From NCBI GenBank assembly GCA_022376925.1, contig JAIOJX010000001.1, positions 39,030,170-39,094,169 on the forward strand: a stretch of 64,000 nt of DNA, written 5' to 3'. The translations under genes and the position numbers were made by a program. Position 1 is the first letter of the stretch; each line of letters begins with the position of its first letter. The notes under the pieces were generated by a model. The model was not told the origin of the DNA, did not search any database, and saw only the letters and a list, made by a program, of their open reading frames with translations. Below, one piece after another: positions 22,433 through 33,041 of the stretch. The DNA comes from Tragulus kanchil (taxonomy: Eukaryota; Chordata; Mammalia; Artiodactyla; Tragulidae).

Positions 22433-22770
22433 CTTATGTTCAGTCACTAAGTTGTGTCCAACACCTTGTGACCCCATAGATTGCAGCACATGAGGCTTCC
22501 CTGTTGTTTGCCTTCTCCTGGAGTTTGCTCATACTCGTGTCCGTTGAGTCAGGGATGCCATCCAACCATCTCATCCTCTGTCATCCCCTTTTCCCCATGT
22601 CCTCAGTCTTTCCCAGCATCAGGGTCTTTTCCAGTGAGTTGGCTCTTCACATCAGGTGATCAAAGTATTGGAGCTTCAGCTTCAGCATCAGTCCTTTCAA
22701 TGAATATTCAGGGTTGATTTCCTTTGGGATTGACTGGTTTGATATGGTTGTAGTCCAAGGGACTCAGCAG
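22433..22770 (-). mobile_element. BovB 3' end, antisense
   Basis: The complement of the BovB tail begins 'atgttcagtcactaagttgt' and runs through 'agtctttcccagcatcaggg' and 'tgaatattcagggttgattt' to 'tagtccaagggactcagcag'. The start of the same element is also at 21316-21446 in copy A, cut off by the seam. Confidence 0.9.
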
Positions 22771-22799
22771 GTTTGACTGGACTTAAAAGATTGAAGCAG

Positions 22800-23067
22800 G
22801 GCTTCCCTGGTTGTCCAGTGGGTACGGACACCGCCTTGCAGTGCAAGGGGCACCAGTTCGATCCCTGGCCTGGGAAGATCCCATATGCCGTGGAGCGGCT
22901 GGACCAATGTGTCCAACTACTGAGCCAGAGCTCTGCAGCACATGTGCCCAGAGCTGGTGCTCTGAGACTAGAGAGGCCACTGCGATGGGAGGCCCACACA
23001 GGCCAAAGAACAAAGATGGATGAAAATGGATAAATGAAAGACCAATAGAAATGGTCAATAAATAAAT
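22800..23067 (+). mobile_element. Young short-form CHR-like SINE, sense
   Basis: The head is 'ggcttccctggttgtccagt' with 'acggacaccgcc', box B 'ccagttcgatccctgg', the body, and the tail 'aataaataaataaa'. An imperfect target-site duplication is 'aaaagattgaagcag' (22785-22799) and 'aaaagatgtaagctg' (23068-23082). The reverse-strand frames of 106 and 130 codons are SINE sequence. Confidence 0.88.
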
Positions 23068-23082
23068 AAAAGATGTAAGCTG

Positions 23083-23875
23083 ATGGCACTGAATACTACT
23101 CAAGGAGGGTGGGTGGCGTTAAAAATAGAAGATGTAGGAGAAAGAGAAAGGACATTGGGAATCAGTTAATATAGTCCTAATACACAGCTATGTGACTTTG
23201 GGGAAGATATTTAGCTTATTTTAATCAAAGGAAATTAAGTTGACAAATTTTAAGAACTGAGGTGATCCTTGTGACGTTTATATTGATATTTTGTTATGTC
23301 CAGCCCTTTATGTCCTTTGAAGGATTGTTCTGTCATGCCCTGTGATTCTCATGGGGTTGTTAGTCATGGTGCCCCTCTAACCTTGGTGATAGTGGTGATG
23401 GTGTAATCAAGGATGGGTCTCTTGGCCCTTGATAACAATGGTCTAGTGATGGGCAACAGATCCAAGCGGGATCAATCATATGCCTTCTCTGGATCAATAT
23501 AAACTTGTTTTTCCATTTAAATCTCTAAATTGGGAACATATAAGTCTGGGGCTATGGGCAGTGATTGTCCCTTGCACAAGGAGAGAGTTGTCTACAGGGT
23601 GAAGTCAACACAGAGAAGACAGTTGAGAGGATAGAGTACATGAACTTTTTAATCCACTTGTGCCTGAAGCAGGTTACTCTTTGAATATCCCTTACTTTTG
23701 TTTAACTAATGTGAATTGGATTTCTCTCTCATGCTTCTGGAAGAATCCTGACTTCTATAGTGATATAGACTATATAAAATGCATATGCCATGAATAGTGC
23801 TGAATAAATGATCATACATGTAATGCAGGAAATCATTTGAAAAAGTATAAAAGTGTTTTGCTTATTTACATTTTG
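23083..23875. other. Unique sequence
   Basis: No repeat or exon was recognised. Nothing in base composition or open frames marks a gene. Confidence 0.35.
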
Positions 23876-24093
23876 GGTGAAAGTGAAAGTGTTATTCACT
23901 CAGTCATGTCCATTCTTTGCAACACCATTGACTGTAGTGCAGGAGGCTCCTCTGTCCATGGAATTCTCCAGGCAAGACTACTGGAGTGGGTAGCCATTCC
24001 TTTTTCCAGGGGATCTTCCTGACCCAGGGTTGGACCCTGGGTCTCCTGCATGACAGGTAGATTCTTTCCCATCTGAGCCATCAGGGAAGTCCC
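23876..24093 (-). mobile_element. Bov-tA SINE, antisense
   Basis: Landmarks are 'gtgaaagtgaaagtgttatt', 'gaattctccaggcaagacta' and 'gggtctcctgcatgacaggt', ending with the head complement 'tgagccatcagggaagtccc'. It is full length and moderately diverged. Confidence 0.9.
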
Positions 24094-24390
24094 AAGGAAA
24101 AAAGGTTGAGAATAAATTATGAACGAAAACATTAATTTTCAGCTTTTGGCATTCAAAATAGAATTCTGTGCTAGAGGATAAGGCTTCCAAACTTCACAGT
24201 GTTGAGAAAGGATTTTTCTAAATTCTCTAAACCTCCTCCTTTAGCATATCAACAGCCAGGCTTGAACGGACAGAAAGAGTAAGGAAGAACATTCTCCTCC
24301 TCTAGGTCTGCACTGTGAGAAAGCCCAAGAAGCCACATGCATGTCCTAATTTCTCTCTCCTGTGCAAATAAGTCCTGAATCAATAAATCT

Positions 24391-24578
24391 GGGTAAGATT
24401 GAAGGCTAGAGGAGAAGGGGATAACAGAGGATGAGATGTTTGGATGGCATTACTGGCACAATGAACATGAGTTTGAGCAGGCTCTGGGAGAAGGTGAAGG
24501 ACACGGAAGCCCTGCGCTGCAGTCCATGGAGTCACAAAGAGTGGGACACAACTTAGCGACTGAACAGCAACAACAGCA
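24391..24578 (+). mobile_element. BovB 3' terminus, sense
   Basis: The stretch reads 'gattgaaggctagaggagaa', 'atgaacatgagtttgagcag' and 'gggacacaacttagcgactg', ending 'aacagcaacaacagc'. It is a short, 5'-truncated insertion. Confidence 0.88.
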
Positions 24579-24982
24579 TAATTAAGTGGGTGGAAAATGT
24601 AGCAAGACAGAGAGAAGATCTACTTCCTGGGTTCTTTGTGGTCTAGACACTGAGGTTAGAGTTACTATGCCTGCAAAGAGGCTCTCTGTAGTGAAGGGGA
24701 AGCATGCTATATACTGCCTGGGCCAGAGAGCTGGATGAAGGGTATGTAAGATATTGAGAAGTATCTACAGCCCAACAGGAGCTGCAGGGAGCATTATTCA
24801 TACAGATGTCAGGGGCTCTTGCTTATAGAGCAGAGTAGATGCTGTGATCTGGTCTCCAAGTCAGCTTGGCTTGCCAGTGAACTGATAGAAGATGTTAGGA
24901 GAAACAGAGTAAAACCATTAGCACTGTCAGCTTGGAACAAAGAAAGTAAACAGTTTATTGTTAAAGGGACTTAGTGTATGTA
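24579..24982. other. Unique sequence between two BovB ends
   Basis: No repeat or exon was recognised in this 400-base spacer. It separates a sense BovB end from the start of an antisense one. Confidence 0.35.
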
Positions 24983-25855
24983 ATTGCTGTTGTTCAGTCA
25001 CTAAGTTGTGTCCAATTCTTTGTGACCCCATGAACTACAGAACACGAGGCTTTTCTGTCCTCCACTATCACCCAGAGTTTGCTCAAATTCATGTCCATTG
25101 AGTTAGGTCATGCTATCTAACCATCTCATCCTCTTCCATCCCTTCTCCTTTTGCCTTCAATATTTCCCAGTATCACAGTATTTTCCAGTGAGTTGGTTCT
25201 TCGCATCAGGTGGTCAAAGTAGTGGATCTTCAGCTTGTTGAGATGAACAGCTTGAGAGTTGTTAGTTTACTTGTTGCACAATTAGGACTGCAGCCTGGGA
25301 GACAGCACCACAGATAGGTCTGAGAGACTGCTCCAAAGAGGTAGTGGCGGGAAAGTCAGTATTTAAGGTTTTGATGAAGGAGAGGGATGTTTCACTACCA
25401 TTAAACATTCATTTCACAAAGGGGGTTTCTGGTTAGTCATGAGGATCTGATGTCACCATGAAGGGATTTAATGCTTTTCTAGGTATGAGGAGATGCAAGG
25501 ATTGAGATCATAAAATCTGTTCCTAAAAACATCTGTCTAAAGACCTGCCCTACCAGATTCTCTGGAGCACAGAGGGCCTCACTCCACCCTGAACTCCCTC
25601 AGTGGGTGCTGAGAGTCAGCAGCTGTCACAGCATAGGGTTCATTCTCCACAGTGGTAGATGGCAAATGGCCTTGTTTGGTCATTGGCAATGTAATTAGTA
25701 AGTGCCGATTTGTAGTTGACAAGCTTCAGCATTAGTCCTTCCAATGAATATTCAGGGTTGATTTCCTTTAGGATTGACTGATTTGATCTCTTTGCAGTCC
25801 AAGGGACTCTTCAGGACTCTTAGGAGTCTTTTTCAGCACCACAATTCAAATTAAG
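24983..25855 (-). mobile_element. BovB 3' end, antisense, split by an LTR
   Basis: The BovB complement runs 24983-25235 ('ttgctgttgttcagtcacta' to 'gtagtggatcttcagct'), is interrupted, and resumes at 25722 ('agcttcagcattagtccttc') to about 25855. The two halves join in register if the 486-base LTR and its 4-base duplication are removed. Confidence 0.88.
25236..25721. mobile_element. Solo ERV LTR inside BovB
   Basis: The 486-base insert begins TGTTGAGATG and ends AGTTGACA, with 'agct' on both flanks (25232-25235 and 25722-25725) as a 4-base target-site duplication, as expected for class I (gamma-type) elements. No internal retroviral sequence is present. Its transcriptional orientation is not clear to me. 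It is younger than the BovB copy it splits. Confidence 0.7.
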
Positions 25856-25875
25856 GGCAAGGCTAATGCACATTT

Positions 25876-26812
25876 AAAAAAATATTTTAATTTTATTGGA
25901 GTATAGTTGATTTCCAATGTTTTGTTAGTGTCAGTACAACAAAATGATTCAGTTATACATGTACATATGTTCATTCTTTTTAGATTCTTTTCTCATATAG
26001 GTTATCATAGAATATTGGATAGACTTTTCCTGTGCTATACAGTAGATCCCCATTGGTGACCTATTTTATATATAGTAATTTGAGTGTGTTCATCCCAGGC
26101 TCTTGATTTATCCCTCCCCCTGCACATTTCCTGCTTTGTGCCCATAAATTTGTTTTCAATATCTTTTAGTTTCTGTTTTATAAATAAGTTTATTTGTATC
26201 ATATGAGTGTTACCATGATATTTATCTTTATCTGACTTCATTTAGCATGATAATCTCTCAGTCCATTTATGTTGCTGCAAATGACATTATTTCATTCAAT
26301 TTTATGGCTGTGTAATATTCCACTGTATACATGCACCACAATTTCTTTATCCAAACCTCTATTGAAGGGCGTTTAGGGGGCTTCTATGTCTTGGCTATTT
26401 TAAATAGTGCTACAATGAAAGTTGGCAGCATGTATCCTTTTGAATTATGGTTTTCTCTGCATATATATCTAGGAGTGGGATTGTTGGATCATATGGTAGT
26501 TCTGTTTTTAATTTTTTAAGAACCCTTCATGCTGTTCTCCGTAGTGGCTGTACCAGTTTACATTCCCACCAACTGTGTAGGAAGGTTCCATTTTCCACAA
26601 CTTCTCCAACATTTATTGTCTGTAGACTTTTTCATGATGGCTCTTCTGACTGGTGTGAGGTGATATCTCATTGCAGTTTTGATTTACAGTCTCTGATAAG
26701 AAGTGATGTTAAGCACCATTTTATGTGCTTTCTGGCCATCCATATATCTTCTTTGAGAAATGTCTGTTTAGATCTTCTGTCCATTTTTTGATTGAAGAAT
26801 AATGTAAGTTGA
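25876..26812 (-). mobile_element. L1 ORF2 3' part and 3' UTR, antisense
   Basis: Complementary L1 landmarks are 'ttttattggagtatagttga', 'gtgtaatattccactgtata', 'ggagtgggattgttggatca' and 'tgaggtgatatctcattgca'. The plus-strand frames of 62 and 114 codons lie opposite ORF2 and are not genes. Copy B is at 26980-27914. Confidence 0.9.
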
Positions 26813-26979
26813 TATAACATCTCAAGATGTCCACAGGTTTTAACCCTTGATTCACCTTCAGATTTTAAATTTTCTTTCTTTGGCATTTGATCTCTTTGCA
26901 GTCCAAGGGACTCTTCAGGACTCTTAGGAGTCTTTTTCAGCACCACAATTCAAATTAAGGGCAAGGCTAATGCACATTT

Positions 26980-27914
26980 AAAAATATTTTAATTTTATTG
27001 GAGTATAGTTGATTTCCAATGTTTTGTTAGTGTCAGTACAACAAAATGATTCAGTTATACATGTACATATGTTCATTCTTTTTAGATTCTTTTCTCATAT
27101 AGGTTATCATAGAATATTGGATAGACTTTTCCTGTGCTATACAGTAGATCCCCATTGGTGACCTATTTTATATATAGTAATTTGAGTGTGTTCATCCCAG
27201 GCTCTTGATTTATCCCTCCCCCTGCACATTTCCTGCTTTGTGCCCATAAATTTGTTTTCAATATCTTTTAGTTTCTGTTTTATAAATAAGTTTATTTGTA
27301 TCATATGAGTGTTACCATGATATTTGTCTTTATCTGACTTCATTTAGCATGATAATCTCTCAGTCCATTTATGTTGCTGCAAATGACATTATTTCATTCA
27401 ATTTTATGGCTGTGTAATATTCCACTGTATACATGCACCACAATTTCTTTATCCAAACCTCTATTGAAGGGCGTTTAGGGGGCTTCTATGTCTTGGCTAT
27501 TTTAAATAGTGCTACAATGAAAGTTGGCAGCATGTATCCTTTTGAATTATGGTTTTCTCTGCATATATATCTAGGAGTGGGATTGTTGGATCATATGGTA
27601 GTTCTGTTTTTAATTTTTTAAGAACCCTTCATGCTGTTCTCCGTAGTGGCTGTACCAGTTTACATTCCCACCAACTGTGTAGGAAGGTTCCATTTTCCAC
27701 AACTTCTCCAACATTTATTGTCTGTAGACTTTTTCATGATGGCTCTTCTGACTGGTGTGAGGTGATATCTCATTGCAGTTTTGATTTACAGTCTCTGATA
27801 AGAAGTGATGTTAAGCACCATTTTATGTGCTTTCTGGCCATCCGTATATCTTCTTTGAGAAATGTCTGTTTAGATCTTCTGTCCATTTTTTGATTGAAGA
27901 ATAATGTAAGTTGA
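26980..27914 (-). mobile_element. L1 3' part, antisense (copy B of duplication 7)
   Basis: This is the second copy of 25876-26812, with the two substitutions noted under duplication 7. Confidence 0.9.
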
Positions 27915-27940
27915 TATAACATCTCAAGATGTCCACAGGT

Positions 27941-28479
27941 ATTTCTTTTGCAATTTTCTTGGGCACCCTTGATTCACAAGGCCTGCAATATGAACATAAT
28001 TGGAAGCTTAGATGATTTTAGAAGTCCTTTTTCTCCAACATCCTATGGTTCTGTGATAGAAAGTCTCTAAGGGAAAAAACTAAAGGTTTTATTAGCTGTA
28101 TCTGGGCTTTTTTGCTCAGAGATGGATTGTTCTTCTTCTAATTGGGTCAAAGCACCAGTGGCTTTGCAGCCAGAGAGTTAAGGGTACTGGTGTCTAGTGA
28201 AAGCGTGCTGCTTTCAGGGCCTAACTCCCAGATCTTGTGAGTGTAATGAGCCTTATGCAGAAGATTCATCCTGTCCTATTTGGTTCCCATTCCATTTTTA
28301 GATAGTTTCAATTTATTTGGAAGATTTTTCTTTTACTGAGTTAACTTCTGTGTTCTTTTTCAACCTGTTAATAGCCCAAATTTTGTTCTCTGGAGCCACC
28401 CAGACTAAATGATTATTAAATAATAATAATAATGATTATTAAAATAATAACCCTGCCAAGGTTTGAAAACATTACTAAT
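27941..28479. other. Unique sequence with an AAT-rich patch
   Basis: No gene or clear repeat is seen. An AAT/ATT-rich low-complexity patch lies near 28412-28448. Confidence 0.35.
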
Positions 28480-28690
28480 GGTTTCCTGCTAAGTTGTCTC
28501 CTGGCTAAACATCTTCAGTTTCCTCAAAGGCTCAAATCTCAGTCCCCTAATCGTATTGGTCACTCCTTTCTGGACACACTCTAATTTTCAAAGTTACTTG
28601 TTACATATGGTGCCCACAGCTCAGTACTTCAAGTATGGGCTGCCAGTTTCACTGAGATTATTACCTCCCTTGATCTCAACACTCATCTCC
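28480..28690. mobile_element. Probable CR1/L3 LINE fragment
   Basis: The order 'cactcctttctggacacact', 'atatggtgcccacagctcag', 'tacttcaagtatgggctgcc' resembles the 3' region of old CR1/L3 LINEs. Similarity is weak and no frame survives. Confidence 0.4.
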
Positions 28691-28756
28691 TGGTCATGTA
28701 ATTAATAAAGCTAGCACAAGTCAATTTCTCTTAAGCCAGTAACATATGGCAATGAG

Positions 28757-28983
28757 GGCTTCCTGGGTGGCACAGTGGTAAAGAATCTGCCTGCCAATGC
28801 AGGAGGTGCAGGTTCAATCCCTGGGTTGGAGAGATTCCCTGGAGAAGGAAATGGTTATCCACTCCAGTATTCATGCCTGGAGAAACCCATGGATAGAGGA
28901 GCCTGGCAGGCTATAGTCCATAGTATCTCAAAGAGACATGACTGAGCGCGCACACACACACATACACACACACACACACACAC
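28757..28983 (+). mobile_element. Bov-tA SINE with CA microsatellite tail
   Basis: The head 'gggcttcctgggtggcacag' and box B 'caggttcaatccctggg' are followed by the full tail and 'catgactgagcgcgcac'. It continues into a CA repeat at about 28952-28982. Microsatellites often grow from such SINE 3' ends. Confidence 0.92.
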
Positions 28984-29175
28984 GATGATGACTTTTTAGT
29001 CAGTCTTTGAGTATTGGAAGCCTAGGGGTGGGAGATGATGATGGGACCCAAGGGACAAACATAGCTTCATTCTGTGTTTGACTTTTATATGGCAGTATAC
29101 TCCTGATTTTGGAAACAGCTATATTTTCTCACACCATGGCATGGTTTACATATAGAATCAGAAACTCACAAGTAG

Positions 29176-29339
29176 GGCTTCCTTTGTGGCTCAGTGAATA
29201 AGAACCTGTCTGCCAATGCAGGAGACACAGGTTCGAGCCCTGATCCGGGAAGATCCCACATACCACAGAGCAGCTAAACCCACATATCAACAAAGACCCA
29301 GCACAGCCAAAAATAAATAAATAAAGGTTAAAAAAAAAA
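29176..29339 (+). mobile_element. CHR-type SINE with perfect target-site duplication
   Basis: The head 'ggcttcctttgtggctcagt', box B 'caggttcgagccctga', a shortened body and the tail 'aataaataaataaagg' plus A-run are flanked by 'gaaactcacaagtag' at 29161-29175 and 29340-29354. At 164 bases it lacks part of the CHR-2 body, so it is internally shortened. Confidence 0.92.
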
Positions 29340-29526
29340 GAAACTCACAAGTAGATTTTTCATTCATTCAATATTCACTCCTGACTTTCTAGGCCAGGCT
29401 TAATGACATGCAACTAGAAACTATATTTAAGTTTGTTTAACTTTCTTGCTCTAGGATTATTATTATCTTATCCAGACTATCCACAAATACAAGAAGGTCT
29501 ATCTATACTTTGGGTTTCATTTTATT

Positions 29527-29830
29527 TATTTTATTTTTTGGTAATGGTGGGTCTTCATTTCTGTGAGGGATTTTCCCTAGTTGCGGTGTGAGGGTTTCTC
29601 ATTGCAGTTGCTCTTCTTGTCGTGGGGCGCGGGTTCTAGGGGCACAGGCTTCAGTAGTTGTGGCACACAGGCTCAGTAGTTGCAGCTCGTGGGCTCTAGA
29701 GTGTAAGCTCAATAGTTGTGGTTCACGGACTTAGTTGCTTCATGGCATGTGGGATCCTCCTGGACAAGGGATCAAACCTGTGTCCCCGGCATTGAAAGCC
29801 AGGCTCTTACCCATGGCATCAGGGAAGTCC
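29527..29830 (-). mobile_element. CHR-2-type SINE, antisense
   Basis: The tail complement, the body ('cttcagtagttgtggcacac', 'cttagttgcttcatggcatg') and the head complement 'ggcatcagggaagtcc' are flanked by near-identical 'tgggtttcattttat' (from 29511) and 'tgggttccattttag' (from 29831). A 71-codon plus-strand frame here is SINE complement. Confidence 0.88.
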
Positions 29831-30417
29831 TGGGTTCCATTTTAGTTGTAGGTAGTTCTTATATTACCCCCTCAGCTCTGGTGCTATGCAAACTGAAGAG
29901 GGTCAAAGGTGTTCTTAGACCAAGCAACTAGTAGTATATATGAAAGTTGCAATCTGGAGTCAGTGATGAAATACAGACAGATTAGTGAACAAAGAACTGA
30001 GAATCCTTAGATAGCTTCCCCAAGGAGTCCATGTGAGTTGATTATTGTCTTAAACTCCCAGCTCTGGATTAGGATGCTTGCAGTGTGACCTATGTAGTCA
30101 GCATTGTGTTATGATTGTACCATTTTTTTCTTTTTGTCTAAGATGATCTAGTCAGAGACCTCCTGTAAATGCCAGGCATTAAATAGATCACAATGCCAAT
30201 TCTTCTGACTGAAGCCTGACTTGATTCAGTGGAAAATGACTTTCATGTATTGGATTTAAGGTTCATTTAATGAGTGCTGCAGATGTCAGTACCTTAGTGT
30301 AAACCTGCTGGAGGTGGTAATTTTATTTATAATGAGGTGGTCAACCAACACCTAGTATGAAAAGTAAGACAGTGGGCACAGAATAGGACAGGTGCTAGTC
30401 ATACATCACAATGATGT

Positions 30418-30515
30418 TAGGAACACTTGACTTCTCTGGGATTCCGTCTCCGTGTCTGCAAAACGAGCATGTTGGACAAAGATCTTTTGCAGCTCCAGAC
30501 CTCTTAGGATTTGAT
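30418..30515 (+). mobile_element. Possible MIR core
   Basis: The order 'cacttgacttctctgggatt', 'ccgtctccgtgtctgcaaaa', 'cgagcatgttggacaaagat' loosely follows the MIR 'cctcagtttcctcatctgt' core. It is strongly diverged. It recurs at 31507-31604. Confidence 0.4.
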
Positions 30516-30797
30516 AAGCTATTTCAGGAAATTCCTCATCTTGAAGACATGTGCTGTGTAATGGGTATGGATTTACATGAGCTGTTTGATGATCTGTGAT
30601 CTGCACGCCCTCCCAAAGCCATAACACATGACCCCTTGCCTCAGTACTGAATCTCTTGTGTATCTGAGTGTCTTCCGAACTACTGTTTTCAAGAATGTTT
30701 ATAACGGGAAAAGAGAGGTAGTTCAACAGAGAGAGGTAGTGACTCCCTCTGATCAAAGGGCAGGGATGCTTCTTGTCCATTATGAAAAGATTCTATA

Positions 30798-31082
30798 TCT
30801 ACATCTCCATTGCAGGGGAGAAGAAGGGGAGAGTGAGATGAATGGAGAGTGTAGCATGGAAACATGTACACTACCATATGTAAGATAGATAGTCAATGGA
30901 AATTTGCTGTAGAACTCAGGAAACTCTAACAACCTAGAGGGGTGGGAAAGGATGGGAGGTGGGAGGAAGGTTCAAGAGGGAGGGGACATGTGTACACCTA
31001 TGGCTAATTCATGTTGATGTATGGCGAAAATCAAACCAATATTCAAAGGAATTATCTTTCAGTTTAAAATAAACTAATTAAA
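30798..31082 (+). mobile_element. L1 3' UTR, 5'-truncated insertion
   Basis: The sense L1 3' UTR shows 'catggaaacatgtacactac', 'agaggggtgggaaaggatgg' and 'aagagggaggggacatgtgt', ending in an A-run. It is flanked by the 13-base target-site duplication 'aaaagattctata' at 30785-30797 and 31083-31095. Copy B is 31887-32171, with duplications at 31874-31886 and 32172-32184. Confidence 0.88.
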
Positions 31083-31886
31083 AAAAGATTCTATAAGCTC
31101 GCATTCTATAAAAGGAGGTCCATGTGAGTTGATTATTGTCTTAAACTCCCAGCTCTGGATTAGGATGCTTGCAGTGTGACCTATGTAGTCAGCATTGTGT
31201 TATGATTGTACCATTTTTTCTTTGGTCTAAGATGATCTAGTCAGAGACCTCCTGTAAATGCCAGGCATTAAATAGATCACAATGCCAATTCTTCTGACTG
31301 AAGCCTGACTTGATTCAGTGGAAAATGACTTTCATGTATTGGATTTAAGGTTCATTTAATGAGTGCTGCAGATGTCAGTACCTTAGTGTAAACCTGCTGG
31401 AGGTGGTAATTTTATTTATAATGAGGTGGTCAACCAACACCTAGTATGAAAAGTAAGACAGTGGGCACAGAATAGGACAGGTGCTAGTCATACATCACAA
31501 TGATGTTAGGAACACTTGACTTCTCTGGGATTCCGTCTCCGTGTCTGCAAAACGAGCATGTTGGACAAAGATCTTTTGCAGCTCCAGACCTCTTAGGATT
31601 TGATAAGCTATTTCAGGAAATTCCTCATCTTGAAGACATGTGCTGTGTAATGGGTATGGATTTACATGAGCTGTTTGATGATCTGTGATCTGCACGCCCT
31701 CCCAAAGCCATAACACATGACCCCTTGCCTCAGTACTGAATCTCTTGTGTATCTGAGTGTCTTCCGAACTACTGTTTTCAAGAATGTTTATAACGGGAAA
31801 AGAGAGGTAGTTCAACAGAGAGAGGTAGTGACTCCCTCTGATCAAAGGGCAGGGATGCTTCTTGTCCATTATGAAAAGATTCTATA

Positions 31887-32171
31887 TCTACATCTCCATT
31901 GCAGGGGAGAAGAAGGGGAGAGTGAGATGAATGGAGAGTGTAGCATGGAAACATGTACACTACCATATGTAAGATAGATAGTCAATGGAAATTTGCTGTA
32001 GAACTCAGGAAACTCTAACAACCTAGAGGGGTGGGAAAGGATGGGAGGTGGGAGGAAGGTTCAAGAGGGAGGGGACATGTGTACACCTATGGCTAATTCA
32101 TGTTGATGTATGGCGAAAATCAAACCAATATTCAAAGGAATTATCTTTCAGTTTAAAATAAACTAATTAAA
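31887..32171 (+). mobile_element. L1 3' UTR (copy B of duplication 8)
   Basis: This is the second copy of 30798-31082 with the same flanking duplications. It has no independent origin. Confidence 0.88.
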
Positions 32172-32574
32172 AAAAGATTCTATAAGCTCGCATTCTATAA
32201 ATTCAAGGTTCCTCTCCTGTGATGCAGCCTACTTCATGGGCACAAGTCCTTTGGCCCTCTTCATATTGTCCTTTGGGAACTGGGACTTTGGAACCAATGC
32301 AGAAATGCCACTATGTGTGCTACAGCTGTGGCTATGAGCAATACATTTTCCTTCATCTCTAATCCAGGAGCCTCATACTTTCTACCATTATCCACGAAAC
32401 CGTGACAGGCTAACTTGCTAGCTTGTAATTAGAGTAAAACTCAGACCTTTCACACTTCTTGACAACAACCTAGCCCACATTCATGTGCCTCTTTTCTTAA
32501 TGCTGTAGCACCTAATCTCTGAACAATCCAGCTGAAAACAGCCTGTCCTTTAGCGAATTGTTTTATACATTAAT

Positions 32575-32695
32575 CTGACTTCCTCACTAGATTGTAAGCA
32601 CTTGAGTCCAGGCACTAGGCCAGTACTTTTTCTGTCTCCCCTATAGCAGCTGGTGTAGTAGGAGCTCAATATGTTTTGTTGATTGACTTTGACCA
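32575..32695 (+). mobile_element. L2 3' end
   Basis: The order 'tcactagattgtaagcactt', 'gagtccaggcactaggccag', 'gtaggagctcaatatgtttt' matches the sense L2 3' terminus. It is old and 5'-truncated. The flanks at 32200-32574 and 32696-33041 have no recognised repeat or exon. Confidence 0.65.
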
Positions 32696-33041
32696 TATGC
32701 ATGCCAGCTCAGCTAAAATACCCCATGCTTTTTTACCATTGAACTGCTTGGCTTGGGTATCTTATTATGGATGAAAACTATAGACTGACTCCTCTAAAAA
32801 TAGAAAAGCTCAAATGAGAAAGGGAGAAGCCGTTTGTTTCTGAGACATGTAGGATACAAAACATAGGCATTTCTTAATCAATTGGAGATCATTTGCCTAA
32901 GGGGCCAATTGCAAAATCATTCTGAGTTTCATATGTCTAAAGACGCCAGGGAAAGTTTGTTGTGCTGGGCTGATAATAATGATCCTGTTCTGGCTACTTA
33001 CAGACTAGAATATAGTCTCTGGGTTTTTGTAGAATTCAAGA

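Larger units (their letters stand above)
20361..22600. repeat. Tandem duplication 6 (1117 bp), chained to 5
   Basis: Copy A is 20361-21477 and copy B 21478 to about 22600, offset 1117. The last 30 or so bases of copy A ('cccatccctttcccccttt' and 'cttccccgcat') are a collapsed version of 22564-22600 in copy B. Short pyrimidine runs are lost, again the pattern of an uncorrected read end. Contents are a retroposed LTR transcript, a MIR and part of a BovB end. Confidence 0.92.
25781..27940. repeat. Tandem duplication 7 (1104 bp)
   Basis: Copy A is 25781-26884 and copy B 26885-27940, offset 1104 then 1102. Differences are an A-run near 25876 and two A-to-G substitutions ('atttatc'/'atttgtc' near 26221, 'catccatat'/'catccgtat' near 26740). 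The last 46 bases of copy A (26839-26884) do not align well and keep only 'cccttgattcac' from 27966-27977. This again looks like a degraded block end. Confidence 0.92.
30022..32199. repeat. Tandem duplication 8 (1089 bp)
   Basis: Copy A is 30022-31110 and copy B 31111-32199, offset 1089. The start of copy B reads 'aaaggaggtccatg' against 'caaggagtccatg' in copy A, a one-base G-run change, and 'tttctttttgtctaag' near 30127 becomes 'tttctttggtctaag' near 31217. Copy B ends at 'cgcattctata', where copy A meets the seam. It contains a MIR-like stretch and an L1 3' end. Confidence 0.93.

Noticed and set aside
22800..22880. tRNA gene
   Set aside because: Box B and an A-box-like head are present, but the sequence continues into a SINE body and tail with target-site duplications. 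The same holds at all other SINE heads.
25781..27940. Reading duplication differences as allelic variation between haplotypes
   Set aside because: A few substitutions, such as the two A-to-G changes here, could be heterozygous sites, but most differences genome-side are homopolymer indels and SINE-limited clusters, which fit consensus error better.
30406..30780. 124-codon minus-strand frame seen twice
   Set aside because: The second instance is copy B of duplication 8. No domain is recognised and the frame crosses a probable MIR.
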